A stretch of 64,000 nucleotides of DNA from Streptomyces sp. WMMC500 (GTDB lineage Bacteria; Actinomycetota; Actinomycetes; Streptomycetales; Streptomycetaceae): contig NZ_CP114905.1 in the NCBI RefSeq assembly GCF_027497195.1, positions 1,612,001 through 1,676,000 of the forward strand. Reading direction: 5' to 3'. Of this stretch, positions 39,870 to 49,085 are shown piece after piece (the stretch's first letter is position 1; each line of letters begins with the position of its first letter). The position numbers and the translations under genes were made by a program. The notes beneath the pieces were generated by a model, which searched no databases, was not told the origin of the DNA, and worked only from the letters and a program-made list of their open reading frames with translations.

Positions 39870-40898
39870 ATGGGATTCAACGGGGTACCGCTGAGCTGGG
39901 CACTCCCGGCCGCCGTGCTGCTGCTCGGCGTGCTCGCGGCCGTCGCGGTCGTGGTGCGCGGCCGGCAGAAGGCGGACGAGCCCGCGGACTCCTGGGAGGC
40001 CGGCGAGCAGCGCCGCCGCCGCAAGGAGGCGATGTACGGCACGCTCGCGTACGTCCTGCTCTTCTGCTGTGCCGCGGTCGCCGCCGCGCTCTCCTTCCAC
40101 GGCCTGGTCGGCTTCGGCCGGCAGAACCTGGGGCTGTCCGGCGGCTGGGAGTACCTGGTCCCGTTCGGGCTCGACGGAGCCGCGATGTTCTGCTCCGTCA
40201 TCGCCGTGCGCGAGGCCAGCAACGGCGACGCGGCGCTCGGCTCCCGGCTGCTGGTGTGGACGTTCGCGGGCGCGGCGGCCTGGTTCAACTGGGTGCACGC
40301 GCCGCGCGGTGCCGGCCACGCGGGCGCGCCGCAGTTCTTCGCGGGCATGTCGCTCTCCGCGGCGGTGCTCTTCGACCGGGCGCTGAAGCAGACCCGGCGG
40401 GCGGCGCTGCGCGAGCAGGGGCTGGTGCCGCGGCCGCTGCCGCAGATCCGGTTCGTACGCTGGCTGCGTGCGCCGCGGGAGACGTTCCGGGCGTGGTCGC
40501 TGATGCTGCTCGAAGGCGTACGCACGCTGGACGAGGCGGTCGACGAGGTGCGCCAGGACAGCAGGGACGAGGCGCGCCGGCGGGCCGAGGAGCGCGAGCA
40601 GGCCCGGCTGGAGCGGGCCCGGCTCAAGGCCCTCGGCAAGCACCAGCGCGCGCTGGCCCCCGGCGAGCTGACCGCCGCGCACGCCGAGGCGGTCGGCTCG
40701 CCGGGGGCGCCGGCGCCGGCCACGGAGGCGGCGCACCCGCCGCCGCGGTCGCGTCCGGCGCGGGAGACCAGGCAGGCGGTCGGCGCGGGGCAGCAGGCCG
40801 GGCCCGGCGCCGCGCCCGTCGGCCGGGACGACGAGCTGACGGCCCCGCTCGACACCCTGGAGAAGAAGCTCAGGGCGATGGAGAACCAGCTCCGCTGA
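39870..40898 (+). CDS. DUF2637 membrane protein
   Basis: 342 residues. One N-terminal membrane segment (WALPAAVLLLGVLAAVAVVV) and three more in the DUF2637 core (YVLLFCCAAVAAALSFHGLV, WEYLVPFGLDGAAMFCSVIAV, LVWTFAGAAAWFNWV) lead into a long basic cytoplasmic helix rich in Arg/Glu (about 220-250, coiled-coil likely) and a disordered tail. The core is strongly conserved in streptomycetes and resembles SpdA/SpdB-like plasmid spread proteins in topology. Its role in the chromosome is not known. ATG 39870 lies after AAGGGA (spacing nine). The last residues TLEKKLRAMENQLR are a short coiled coil. Confidence 0.85.
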   Translation: MGFNGVPLSWALPAAVLLLGVLAAVAVVVRGRQKADEPADSWEAGEQRRRRKEAMYGTLAYVLLFCCAAVAAALSFHGLVGFGRQNLGLSGGWEYLVPFGLDGAAMFCSVIAVREASNGDAALGSRLLVWTFAGAAAWFNWVHAPRGAGHAGAPQFFAGMSLSAAVLFDRALKQTRRAALREQGLVPRPLPQIRFVRWLRAPRETFRAWSLMLLEGVRTLDEAVDEVRQDSRDEARRRAEEREQARLERARLKALGKHQRALAPGELTAAHAEAVGSPGAPAPATEAAHPPPRSRPARETRQAVGAGQQAGPGAAPVGRDDELTAPLDTLEKKLRAMENQLR

Positions 40899-40990
40899 CG
40901 GATCCGGAGACGATCGAGGTGGTGGGTCCTCTTGCCCGGTCGGCCGCGCGCAGGTTAGGCAGATCACAGCGACGACTGTGAGGAGCCGCG

Positions 40991-43900
40991 ATGCACGACG
41001 ACCGACTGCTGGCAGAGGGCCGGCTGGACCGCGCACTGCGCCAGTACATCCGCCCCGCCCAGTACACCGAACGCGTCCCCCTGGAGCTGTCGGTGTGGCA
41101 CCGCCCAGGCGAGCCGGTGCCGGCGGACGAGGCGCTGAAGGTCCCCCCGGAGGAGTACGAGCCCTTCGCCGTCGGCACCCCCTGGGGGCCGCCGTGGTCG
41201 ACCAGTTGGTTCCGGCTGACCGGCACCGTGCCGACCGGCTGGGCCGGGCGGCGCGTCGAGGCAGTGATCGACCCCGGGTTCGGCGCCGAGATGCCCGGGT
41301 TCCAGGCCGAGGGGCTGGTGTACGACGCGGCCGGGGCGCCCGTCAAGGGCGTCCACCCGCGCAACCGCCATGTGCCGATCGCCTCCCCCGCGGCCGGCGG
41401 CGAGCCCGTCCGGCTGCTGCTGGAGGCCGCCGCGAACCCCGCGGTGCTCCAGGACTTCACGCCCACCCTGCTCGGCGAGCTGCGCACGGCGGGCGACGCT
41501 CCGCTGTACACCTTCCGCTCGGCCGACCTCGCCGTGCTCAACGAGGACGTGTGGCACCTGATCCTCGACATCGAGGTGCTGTCGGAGCTGATGCACGAGC
41601 TCCCGGCGGACCGCGGCCGCCGGCACGACATCCTGCACACCCTGGACCGCATGCTCGACGTGCTCGACCTGCACGACGTGCCCGGTACGGCCGCTGCCGC
41701 CCGCGAGGTGCTGGCCCCGGCGCTGGCGCGGCCCGCGGCGGCCAGCGCCCACCGCGCGTACGCCACCGGCCACGCGCACATCGACTCGGCCTGGCTGTGG
41801 CCGCTGCGCGAGACGGTGCGCAAGGCGTCGCGGACGTTCGCGAACGTCACCGAGCTGGCCTTGTCCGGGGAGTATCCGGAGCTGGTCTTCGCCTGCTCGC
41901 AGGCGCAGCAGTACGCCTGGGTCAAGCAGAACCAGCCGCAGATCTACGAGCGCATCCGGACCGCCGTGAGCACCGGCCAGTTCGTCCCGGTCGGCTCGAT
42001 GTGGGTGGAGTCGGACGCCAACATGCCGGGCGGCGAGGCGCTGGCGCGCCAACTGATCCACGGCAAGCGGTTCTTCGCCGAGGAGTTCGGCGTGGACACC
42101 CAGGAGGTGTGGCTGCCGGACTCGTTCGGCTACACCGCGGCGTTCCCGCAGCTCGCGCGGCTGGCGGGGATCCGGTGGTTCCTCACGCAGAAGCTGTCGT
42201 GGAACCAGACCAACAAGATGCCGCACCACACCTTCTGGTGGGAGGGCATCGACGGCACCCGGGTCTTCACCCACTTCCCGCCCGTCGACACCTACAACGC
42301 CACCATGCACGCCGCGGAACTCTCGCTCGCCGAGCGGAACTTCGCCGACAAGGGCCGGGCGAGCATGTCGCTGGTGCCCTTCGGGTACGGCGACGGGGGC
42401 GGCGGGCCGACGCGGGAGATGCTGGAGAAGGCGCGCCGGCTGCGGTCGCTGGAGGGCTCGCCGCGGGTGGAGGTGGCCGGGCCCGCGGAGTTCTTCGCGG
42501 CGGCCGAGGAGGAGTACGGGTCGGCGGCGCCGGTGTGGTCCGGGGAGCTGTACCTGGAGTTCCACCGCGGCACGTACACCAGCCAGGCCGACACCAAGCG
42601 CGGCAACCGGCGCAGCGAGCACCTGCTGCGCGAGGCGGAGCTGTGGGCGACGGCGGCGGCGCTGGCGGATCCGGCGTACGCGTACCCGTACGAGGAGCTG
42701 GACCGGATCTGGAAGACGGTGCTGCTGCACCAGTTCCACGACATCCTGCCGGGGTCGTCGATCGCGTGGGTGCACCGGGAGGCGGCGCAGACGTACGAGG
42801 CGGTGCGGGAGGAACTCGCGGGAATCACGGCGGCGGCGGTGGCGGCGCTGGGCGGCTCCGGCACCGGCGCGCCCGGTCTCGCCGTGCTGAACGCGTCCCC
42901 GTACGGCCGGGAGGAGGTCGTGGAGGTGGCCGCCGACGAGTCGGCGGCGCTGCCGCCCGAGGCGGTGACGCAGCCGCTGGGCGACAGCCGCCGGCTGGCG
43001 CGGGTGAGCGCGCCGGGGCTGGGCGCGGGTACGGCGGGCGCGGCGGCGGCCGGCACCGAGGTGTCGGCGGTTGCCGAGGGCACGGACGTCGTACTGGACA
43101 ACGGGCTGCTGCGGGTCGTCGTCGACTCCGACGGGCTGGTGTCCTCCGTGCACGACCTGACCGCCGGCCGCGAGGTGCTGGCGCCGGGCGCCCGCGCCAA
43201 CCTGCTCCAGCTCCACCCCGACCACCCCAACCAGTGGGACGCCTGGGACATCGACAAGTTCTACCGGCGCACCCGCACCGACCTGGTGGCGGCCGAGTCG
43301 GTGGAGGTCACCGAGTCGGGGCCGCTGCGCGCGGCGGTGCGGGTGGTGCGTACCACCGGCCGGTCGCGGATCGTGCAGGACATCAGCCTGGCGGTGGACA
43401 GCGGGCGGGTGGACTTCACCACCGAGGTCGACTGGCGGGAGGAGGAGAAGGTACTCAAGGCGGCGTTCCCGCTGGACGTGCACGCGGAACGGTCCACGTC
43501 CGAGATCCAGTTCGGGCACGTGCACCGGCCGACGCACGCGAACACGAGCTGGGACGCGGCGAAGTTCGAGATCTGCGCGCACCGCTGGCTGCACGTGGGC
43601 GAGCCGGGATACGGCGTGGCGGTGCTCAACGACGCCACGTACGGCCACGACGTGACGCGGGAGGCGCACGAGGCGGGCCTCGGCACGACGGTGCGGCTGA
43701 CGATCCTGCGGGCGCCGAAGTTCCCCGACCCGGAGACGGACCTCGGCGTCCACCGCTACCGCTACGCGCTGCTGCCGGGCGCGGACGTCGGCGCGGCGGT
43801 GGCGCAGGGCCTGGCGCTGAACCTGCCGCTGCGCACGGCGCGCACGGCGGCGCGGGCGCCGCTGGTGTCGGTGAGCGACCCGGCGATCACGGTGGAGTCG

Positions 43901-44134
43901 GTGAAGCCGGCGGAGGACCGCAGCGGGGACGTGGTGGTCCGGGTGTACGAGTCGCGCGGGGGGCGGGCGTCGGGGACCCTGACGACGTCGTTCCGCGCGG
44001 CGGACGTCCACGTGACGGATCTGCTGGAGCGGCCCCTCGAGTCGGCGGACGCGGTGGCGGGAGGGGACGGGACCGTGGCGTTGCGCCTGCGCCCGTTCCA
44101 GATCCTGACGCTGCGGATGCGGCCCGTACGGTGA
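40991..44134 (+). CDS. Alpha-mannosidase, glycoside hydrolase family 38
   Basis: 1047 residues, the typical size. The N-terminal beta domain (about 1-250) precedes the GH38 catalytic domain, which begins with YATGHAHIDSAWLWPLRET (HxD metal ligands, about 256-274). The catalytic nucleophile is Asp377 in VWLPDSFGYTAAFPQ. Further metal ligand His residues occur in LLHQFHDILPGSS (about 578). The C-terminal beta sandwiches contain DVVLDNGLLRVVVDSDGLVSSVHDL. No signal peptide, so it probably trims imported mannosides. ATG 40991 follows GAGGAG. The promoter gap holds TTGCCC and a weak -10. It ends at a strong shared hairpin. Confidence 0.93.
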   Translation: MHDDRLLAEGRLDRALRQYIRPAQYTERVPLELSVWHRPGEPVPADEALKVPPEEYEPFAVGTPWGPPWSTSWFRLTGTVPTGWAGRRVEAVIDPGFGAEMPGFQAEGLVYDAAGAPVKGVHPRNRHVPIASPAAGGEPVRLLLEAAANPAVLQDFTPTLLGELRTAGDAPLYTFRSADLAVLNEDVWHLILDIEVLSELMHELPADRGRRHDILHTLDRMLDVLDLHDVPGTAAAAREVLAPALARPAAASAHRAYATGHAHIDSAWLWPLRETVRKASRTFANVTELALSGEYPELVFACSQAQQYAWVKQNQPQIYERIRTAVSTGQFVPVGSMWVESDANMPGGEALARQLIHGKRFFAEEFGVDTQEVWLPDSFGYTAAFPQLARLAGIRWFLTQKLSWNQTNKMPHHTFWWEGIDGTRVFTHFPPVDTYNATMHAAELSLAERNFADKGRASMSLVPFGYGDGGGGPTREMLEKARRLRSLEGSPRVEVAGPAEFFAAAEEEYGSAAPVWSGELYLEFHRGTYTSQADTKRGNRRSEHLLREAELWATAAALADPAYAYPYEELDRIWKTVLLHQFHDILPGSSIAWVHREAAQTYEAVREELAGITAAAVAALGGSGTGAPGLAVLNASPYGREEVVEVAADESAALPPEAVTQPLGDSRRLARVSAPGLGAGTAGAAAAGTEVSAVAEGTDVVLDNGLLRVVVDSDGLVSSVHDLTAGREVLAPGARANLLQLHPDHPNQWDAWDIDKFYRRTRTDLVAAESVEVTESGPLRAAVRVVRTTGRSRIVQDISLAVDSGRVDFTTEVDWREEEKVLKAAFPLDVHAERSTSEIQFGHVHRPTHANTSWDAAKFEICAHRWLHVGEPGYGVAVLNDATYGHDVTREAHEAGLGTTVRLTILRAPKFPDPETDLGVHRYRYALLPGADVGAAVAQGLALNLPLRTARTAARAPLVSVSDPAITVESVKPAEDRSGDVVVRVYESRGGRASGTLTTSFRAADVHVTDLLERPLESADAVAGGDGTVALRLRPFQILTLRMRPVR

Positions 44135-44138
44135 GGAA

Positions 44139-44165
44139 CGGGGGCCCGGCCGAGCCGGGCCCCCG
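44139..44165. terminator. Bidirectional 12-bp stem terminator
   Basis: CGGGGGCCCGGC and GCCGGGCCCCCG pair perfectly around a CGA loop. It is placed 4 bases after the mannosidase stop and 3 bases before the end of the convergent PP2C-like gene. Confidence 0.75.
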
Positions 44166-44168
44166 GTC

Positions 44169-46508
44169 TCAGCTCTCCCAGAGGGCGGCGGCGGTGCGGT
44201 CGTCGGCGAAGCCCTTGGCGCGCAGTTGGACGTCCGCGAGGAACGCCGCGAGCCCGGGCGGCGCCTCCTGTCCGCGCCACCGCTCCGCCAGCTCGGCCGC
44301 CAGCCCGGGCGCGCCGCGCAGCGGCTCGGCGAAGCCGGGGCTGCACAGCAGCAGTACGTCGCCGGGCCTGCCCTCGGAGGCCCGGAAGGCGAAGGGGGCG
44401 GGCTCGCCGGGGTCGGGGGTGTCCACGAGCGCGCCGAAGCCGGGCGGCGGTGGCCCGGCGGGGGCAGGGCGCTGGGGCCGGCCGCCGAGGTCGACGGTGA
44501 GCCGCGGATCGGCGGGCGCTGCCTCCTCCTGCCCGGGCTCCGCCGGCCGGGACTCCTCCTCCGGAGTGGCAGGCTCCAGGTCCTGCCACTCGCCGTCCCG
44601 GAGCCGGAAGAAACCGCCGGGGCCGGTGCCGAAGAACACCCGGGTGCGGCAGGCGGGGTCGCTGGACAGCAGCAGGCAGCGCAGCCCGGCGGTGTACCCG
44701 GCGGGATCCACCCCGAACTCCTCCGCCTGCGCGCGCATCAGCCCGTACGTGCGCCCGATCAGCCGGTGCAGCCCGCCCTTCAGCGCGGCGCGCCGCCCGG
44801 TCCGTACGTCCTCGGACAACCGCGCCCGGCTCCTGCCGACGGCCTCGCCCATCCACCGCACGAGCGAGTCGGCGGCCCGGTCCGTACGGGCCACGCCGCG
44901 CGCGCCGGTGGCGACGGCGACGAGCACGAGCGCGTCGTCACCGCCGCCGAAGCGGGCGGTGAGGAGGGCGTCGCGGCGCTGCTCGCCGCGGTAGCGGGGA
45001 CTGTCGCCGCGGGTGGCCGCGGTCCGCAGCGTGAACGACCCGTACCGCGCCCCGTCCAGCACGGTGTCGGGCACCAACTCGTGCAGCGCCCCGGGCGCCA
45101 CCTCGGGCAGCGCGGTGGGCTCCGCCTCGTAGGTGGGCGGCCCCGCACCGACGAAGTCCCCGCCGCGCCGGGCCCAGTCGGCGTCGGTGAGGGTCTCGGT
45201 GACGGACACCTGCCGCAGCCGCATGGTGGCGGGCGGAGGATCGGGGTCCTCGGGGCCGGCGGCCGCCGGCGGGGCGGGGGCAGGTCGGCCGGGCACGGGC
45301 GCCGCGGGGCCTGCGGGGGTGGGCTCCGCCGCCTCCGGGGAGGGGGGAGCCGTGCGCCGGGTCGGCGCCTCCGGCGCAGCGGACGCGGGCGCCGGCGCGG
45401 GGGACTCCGGCGGCGCCGACGGGGCGGGCTCCGCGGGTTCCCGGGACGTGGGCGGCGCGGCTTCGGCCGGAGCAGGTCCTCCGGCGTCCGCGGAGCCGGG
45501 CAACGCCGTATCCGCCGGCGCGGGTTCGCCGCCCGCCCGCGGGCGGGTCCGCCCGGCCTCCGCCGGTGCGGGCTCCGCAGGTTCCTCGGTCGCCGGCTCC
45601 GGCCACACCGCATCCGCCGCGGCGTCCCACGGGTCGGCCGACGCGGCATCCTCCGGGGCGGGTTCGACGCGTTCCGGCGCGCCGGCAAGCGCCCGGTCCG
45701 CCGGGACGGGCTCCGCGGGCTCCCACGGGTCAGGCGGCACGTCGTCCGCCGACGCGGACGCCACCGCCTCCCCCTGGCCCGGCGACCCGTCCGCTTCCGC
45801 CGGGGCCGCGGCCACGTCGTCCCGCGATCCGGACGACGCCCCGTCCTCCGGGGCGGGTTCGACGGCTCGGCGGGAGGCGGTCGGCGCCGGGTCCGCGGCT
45901 TCCGTCTCGCGGGGCGGGGCGGCTTCCGCCGGGGCGCCGGCCGCGGCGTCCGGCGAGGCGCCCAACGACTCCTGTGCGGTGCCGCTTTCACGGCCCTCCC
46001 ACGGGGCGCGCTCCTCCCCCGCCGCAGGCTCCACGGACTCCTCGCGGCCCGGCGAGGGCGCGTCCGCCGTGCTCCGGTCCCCGGGCGCCCGCGGGTCGCG
46101 GTCCGCCGGCTCCCACCGGTCCTCCCGCAAGCCCGCGAACACGTCGTCCGCCCAGCCCCGGGACGGGGCCGGCGACGTCTCCTCGCGCTCCGTGAAGCCC
46201 GGAACCCCCGCCACCGACGGCGCCGAGGCCCCGGAGGCGGGCGGCGGCGGGTAGTCGGGGTCGCTCATCTGGTCGTACGGTTCGGCCGCCGGCCTCCGCA
46301 CCGCCCGCGGCGCCTTCGCCGCCCCCGGCGGGGCCGGCGGCGCGGGGTCCGCCTCCTCGTCCACCGTCCGGGCCACCGACGCGAAGCGGTCGTCGAGGGT
46401 GTCCCCCGCGCGCTGCGGGCCCGTGTCCGGCACCCCCTCCTCGTACAGGTCGTGCCACCACTCGTCCTCGGTGCGGCGATCCCCCGCCGTCTCCCCCTGG
46501 CGATCCAT
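44169..46508 (-). CDS. PP2C-like domain protein with a very long Ala/Pro/Glu linker, probably inactive
   Basis: 779 residues. After an acidic N-terminus (TEDEWWHDLYEEGVPDTGP) come some 370 residues of Ala/Pro/Glu/Ser-rich low-complexity sequence (about 65-430). The C-terminal region (about 435-779) follows the PP2C layout: ATRGDSPRYRGEQRRDALLTARFG, DDALVLVAVATGARG, GDVLLLCSPGFAEPLRG and the closing KGFADDRTAAALWES. The metal-binding VxDGxGGH of active PP2C is replaced by VAVATGARG, so the two core Asp are absent. Streptomycetes have many such proteins, used as partners of kinases or in sigma-factor networks. ATG 46508. The low-complexity linker could be exposed or disordered. It is divergent from a regulator gene. 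Confidence 0.7.
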   Translation of the reverse strand: MDRQGETAGDRRTEDEWWHDLYEEGVPDTGPQRAGDTLDDRFASVARTVDEEADPAPPAPPGAAKAPRAVRRPAAEPYDQMSDPDYPPPPASGASAPSVAGVPGFTEREETSPAPSRGWADDVFAGLREDRWEPADRDPRAPGDRSTADAPSPGREESVEPAAGEERAPWEGRESGTAQESLGASPDAAAGAPAEAAPPRETEAADPAPTASRRAVEPAPEDGASSGSRDDVAAAPAEADGSPGQGEAVASASADDVPPDPWEPAEPVPADRALAGAPERVEPAPEDAASADPWDAAADAVWPEPATEEPAEPAPAEAGRTRPRAGGEPAPADTALPGSADAGGPAPAEAAPPTSREPAEPAPSAPPESPAPAPASAAPEAPTRRTAPPSPEAAEPTPAGPAAPVPGRPAPAPPAAAGPEDPDPPPATMRLRQVSVTETLTDADWARRGGDFVGAGPPTYEAEPTALPEVAPGALHELVPDTVLDGARYGSFTLRTAATRGDSPRYRGEQRRDALLTARFGGGDDALVLVAVATGARGVARTDRAADSLVRWMGEAVGRSRARLSEDVRTGRRAALKGGLHRLIGRTYGLMRAQAEEFGVDPAGYTAGLRCLLLSSDPACRTRVFFGTGPGGFFRLRDGEWQDLEPATPEEESRPAEPGQEEAAPADPRLTVDLGGRPQRPAPAGPPPPGFGALVDTPDPGEPAPFAFRASEGRPGDVLLLCSPGFAEPLRGAPGLAAELAERWRGQEAPPGLAAFLADVQLRAKGFADDRTAAALWES

Positions 46509-46590
46509 GCCCCTATTCTTCCCCGCCGTCCCCCGCCACAAGGGCCGTACCCGCAAGATCACGGCAAGGGCCTTCCACCCGGCCCACCCG

Positions 46591-46596
46591 TACGGT
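46591..46596 (+). promoter_or_regulatory. Leaderless -10 element TACGGT
   Basis: TACGGT lies six bases before GTG 46603 of the TrmB/LuxR-type regulator gene. Confidence 0.4.
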
Positions 46597-46602
46597 CAGG
46601 AT

Positions 46603-47613
46603 GTGCAGGTGCTCGGTGCCATCGGACTCGACGACGTGCAGGAGTCGGCCTACCGCGCGCTGGTCGCACTCGGCGCCGCCGACGTCCCCGAACTGGCGCG
46701 GCGGTTGACGCTGCCGGAGCCGGAGGCGGTGCGGACGCTGCGCCGGCTGGAGCAGCAGGGGCTGGCGGCGCAGTCGTCGGCGCGGCCCGGGCGCTGGGTG
46801 GCTGCGCCGCCGACGGTCGCGCTCGGGGCGCTGCTCATCCAGCAGCGGCACGAGCTGGAGCGCGCCGAACTGGCCGCCGCGCTGCTCGCGGAGGAGTACC
46901 GCGCGGAGGCCGGCGAGCCGGCCGACGTACACGACCTGGTCGAGGTGGTGACCGGCGCGGGCGCGGTGGCGCACCGGTTCCTGCAACTGCAGCTCGGCGC
47001 CGAGCGGGAGGTGTGCGCGCTGGTCACCAGGGAGCCGCTGGCCGTACGCAGCCAGGACAACACCGCGGAGGAGAAGGCCGCGGGCCGCGGCGTGCGGTTC
47101 CGGGTCGTGCTGGAGCGCGCGCGGCTGCTGGCCCCCGGCACGGTGGCGGAGGCCGCGGAGGCCCTGCGCCGGAACGAGGAGCTGCGGGTCGCGGACGTGG
47201 TGCCGACGAAGCTGGTGATCGCGGACGGCGCGACCGCGATGGTGCCGATGTTCGCCGGGGCCGGCGAGCCCGCCGCGCTCGTGGTGCACGCGAGCGGGCT
47301 GCTGGAGTCGCTGACGGGCCTCTTCGAGAGCCTGTGGCGGCAGTCGCTGCCCCTGCGGCTGAACGCCGGCGGCACGGCGGTGGCGGAGCAGGCGCCCGAC
47401 GGGCCGGACGCGGTGGACCTGCAGATCCTCGGGCTGCTCCTGGCGGGGCTCACCGACGCGAGCGCCGCCAAGCAACTGGACCTGGGGCTGCGGACCGTAC
47501 AGCGGCGCGTGAAGCGGCTGATGGAGATCGCCGGGGTGCACACGCGGCTGCAGTTGGGCTGGTACGCCCACGAACGCGGCTGGTGCGGGCAGCGGGCCCC
47601 GCAGAGTCACTGA
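46603..47613 (+). CDS. TrmB-type/LuxR-type two-HTH transcriptional regulator
   Basis: 336 residues. The N-terminus is a TrmB-like winged HTH (LDDVQESAYRALVALGAADVPELARRLTLPEPEAVRTLRRLEQQGL, about 9-54, motif span). The C-terminus is a LuxR-type HTH (DLQILGLLLAGLTDASAAKQLDLGLRTVQRRVKRLMEIAGVHTRLQLG, about 273-320, motif span). The middle (about 100-260) resembles the PLD-like/effector region of this streptomycete family, which often controls development or secondary metabolism. GTG 46603 follows TACGGT at six bases; a second GTG two codons later is possible. It is divergent from the PP2C-like gene by 94 bases. Targets unknown. Confidence 0.82.
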   Translation: MQVLGAIGLDDVQESAYRALVALGAADVPELARRLTLPEPEAVRTLRRLEQQGLAAQSSARPGRWVAAPPTVALGALLIQQRHELERAELAAALLAEEYRAEAGEPADVHDLVEVVTGAGAVAHRFLQLQLGAEREVCALVTREPLAVRSQDNTAEEKAAGRGVRFRVVLERARLLAPGTVAEAAEALRRNEELRVADVVPTKLVIADGATAMVPMFAGAGEPAALVVHASGLLESLTGLFESLWRQSLPLRLNAGGTAVAEQAPDGPDAVDLQILGLLLAGLTDASAAKQLDLGLRTVQRRVKRLMEIAGVHTRLQLGWYAHERGWCGQRAPQSH

Positions 47614-47653
47614 CCGCACGGGCGGGCCGGCGGGTGCCCGCGCCGCGTGCGTC

Positions 47654-48772
47654 TCAGCTCCTCCCCTTGCGTGCCCGCGCCTCGCGCTCCGCCGCGTCGC
47701 GGCGCTTCCACTCCCGCCGCCGGTCCGCCTGCACCCGCAGGTCCGTGCGCGCGGCGATGCGGGCGTTCTCGCGCTGGAGCCTGCGGTAGCTGTCCAGGCG
47801 GCGCGGGTGCAACTCGCCGTTCTCCAGCGCGGCGACGACCGCGCAGCCCGGCTCCGCGGTGTGCGTGCAGTCGTGGAAGCGGCAGTGTGCGGCCAGTTCC
47901 TCGATCTCCGCGAAGACCTGCCCCAGACCGTCGTCGGCCTCCCACAGGCCGACGCCGCGCAGGCCCGGGGTGTCGATGAGGACGCCGCCGCCGGGCAGCG
48001 GCAGCAGGTCGCGGGAGACCGTCGTGTGCCGGCCCTTGCCGTCCGCGTCGCGAACCTCGTGGACCCGCTGCACGTCCTCGCCGAGCAGGGCGTTGGCCAG
48101 CGTGGACTTCCCGGCGCCGGAGGCGCCGAGCAGCACGGAGGTGCCGGTGGACAGCGCGGCGGCCAGCCGCGGGACGCCGGCGCCGGTGGCGGCGCTGACC
48201 GCGAGGACGGCGGTGCCGGGCGCGACCTCCGCGGTGTCGTCGACGAGGTGGCCGAGGACGACGGGGTCCTCGACGAGGTCGGCCTTGGTGAGCGCCACCA
48301 GCGGCTGCGCGCCACTGGACCACGCGAGCGACAGCAGCCGCTCCAGGCGCGCCGGCTCGATGTCGGCGGCGCGCGTCGCCGCCAGCGAGACGGCGATGAC
48401 GGCGTGGTCGACGTTGGCGGCGATGACCTGGCCCTCGGAGCGTTTGGACGACGCCGAGCGCAGAAAGGCGGTGCGGCGCGGCAACAGGGCCCGGACGGCG
48501 AACCGCTCGCCAGGTTCGAGCGCCGCCCAGTCGCCGGTGCAGGGCAGCCGGGTGAGGTCGGCTGTGCGGCCGGCGGCCCGGTCGGCGGCGGCGAGGCGGG
48601 CGGTGGTGGCGCGGACGGGTCCGGCGTCGGTGAGGGCGATGCAGGAGCCGCGGTCCACCCGCGCGATACGGGCGGGGATCAGTCCTTCGGACTCGTACGG
48701 CGCGAAGGCGTCGGCGGTGGCCTCATCCCAGCCGTAGACGACCAGGCGGCGGGGTGCGGGGAGGTGTGTCAA
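47654..48772 (-). CDS. rsgA: Ribosome small subunit-dependent GTPase A
   Basis: 372 residues. RsgA (YjeQ) helps late assembly of the 30S subunit. The OB-like N-terminus (RIARVDRGSCIALTDAGPVRA) precedes a circularly permuted GTPase domain: G4 TKAD in LVALTKADLVED (about 168-179), G1 P-loop LLGASGAGKSTLANALL (about 216-232), and G3 DTPGLRG (about 273-279). The zinc finger is CRFHDCTHTAEPGCAV (about 305-320). The start is TTG 48772, with AAGGG upstream; homologues begin at the same place (shortly before YGWDE). A short ORF with a strong Shine-Dalgarno overlaps this start. It is convergent with the TrmB/LuxR gene. Confidence 0.93.
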   Translation of the reverse strand: MTHLPAPRRLVVYGWDEATADAFAPYESEGLIPARIARVDRGSCIALTDAGPVRATTARLAAADRAAGRTADLTRLPCTGDWAALEPGERFAVRALLPRRTAFLRSASSKRSEGQVIAANVDHAVIAVSLAATRAADIEPARLERLLSLAWSSGAQPLVALTKADLVEDPVVLGHLVDDTAEVAPGTAVLAVSAATGAGVPRLAAALSTGTSVLLGASGAGKSTLANALLGEDVQRVHEVRDADGKGRHTTVSRDLLPLPGGGVLIDTPGLRGVGLWEADDGLGQVFAEIEELAAHCRFHDCTHTAEPGCAVVAALENGELHPRRLDSYRRLQRENARIAARTDLRVQADRRREWKRRDAAEREARARKGRS

Positions 48773-48845
48773 CGGAGCGACCCTTCAGAAAGGAGCGGGC
48801 GTGCGGCTGTCCTGCGGGGACTGCGCCCCTGACGGCGTCGGTCAT
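48723..48845 (-). CDS. Possible 40-residue upstream ORF overlapping the rsgA start
   Basis: ATG 48845 has an excellent Shine-Dalgarno (GGAGG, eight bases before) and opens a 40-residue frame (starts MTDAVRGAVPAGQPHARSFL) that runs through the rsgA TTG start in another frame and stops at TGA 48723. The rsgA start itself has only AAGGG. The encoded peptide has no recognised domain. It could be a regulatory upstream ORF that sets translation of rsgA, or chance. The 240 bases from 48846 to 49085 hold no other gene I can support, except a longer in-frame reading of polX. Confidence 0.35.
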   Translation of the reverse strand: MTDAVRGAVPAGQPHARSFLKGRSVDTPPRTPPPGRLRLG

Positions 48846-49085
48846 GGCCCTCACCTCCCTGGTCGATACCGGTCACGTGGTGCGCTGAAAGCGTATGCAG
48901 CCGCGCACGTGTCACGCCACGGGTTTTCCCCGCCGCCGGCCGGGGCACCCGCCGCGCTCGTCCGGCGGGGAGCGGCGATCGGCGGCATGCTTGTCGGCAC
49001 AGGAGCGTCGCCGGACGCCGGCCCGCTGCCGTACCCCCCCTTCCCCGAGCCCCCCGTGCCCCGCGACGTGACCGAGGTGACCGAC

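Noticed and set aside
40951..40960. CAGGTTAGGC before the mannosidase gene as an iron box
   Set aside because: Only the left half matches the consensus; the right half AGATCACAG does not.
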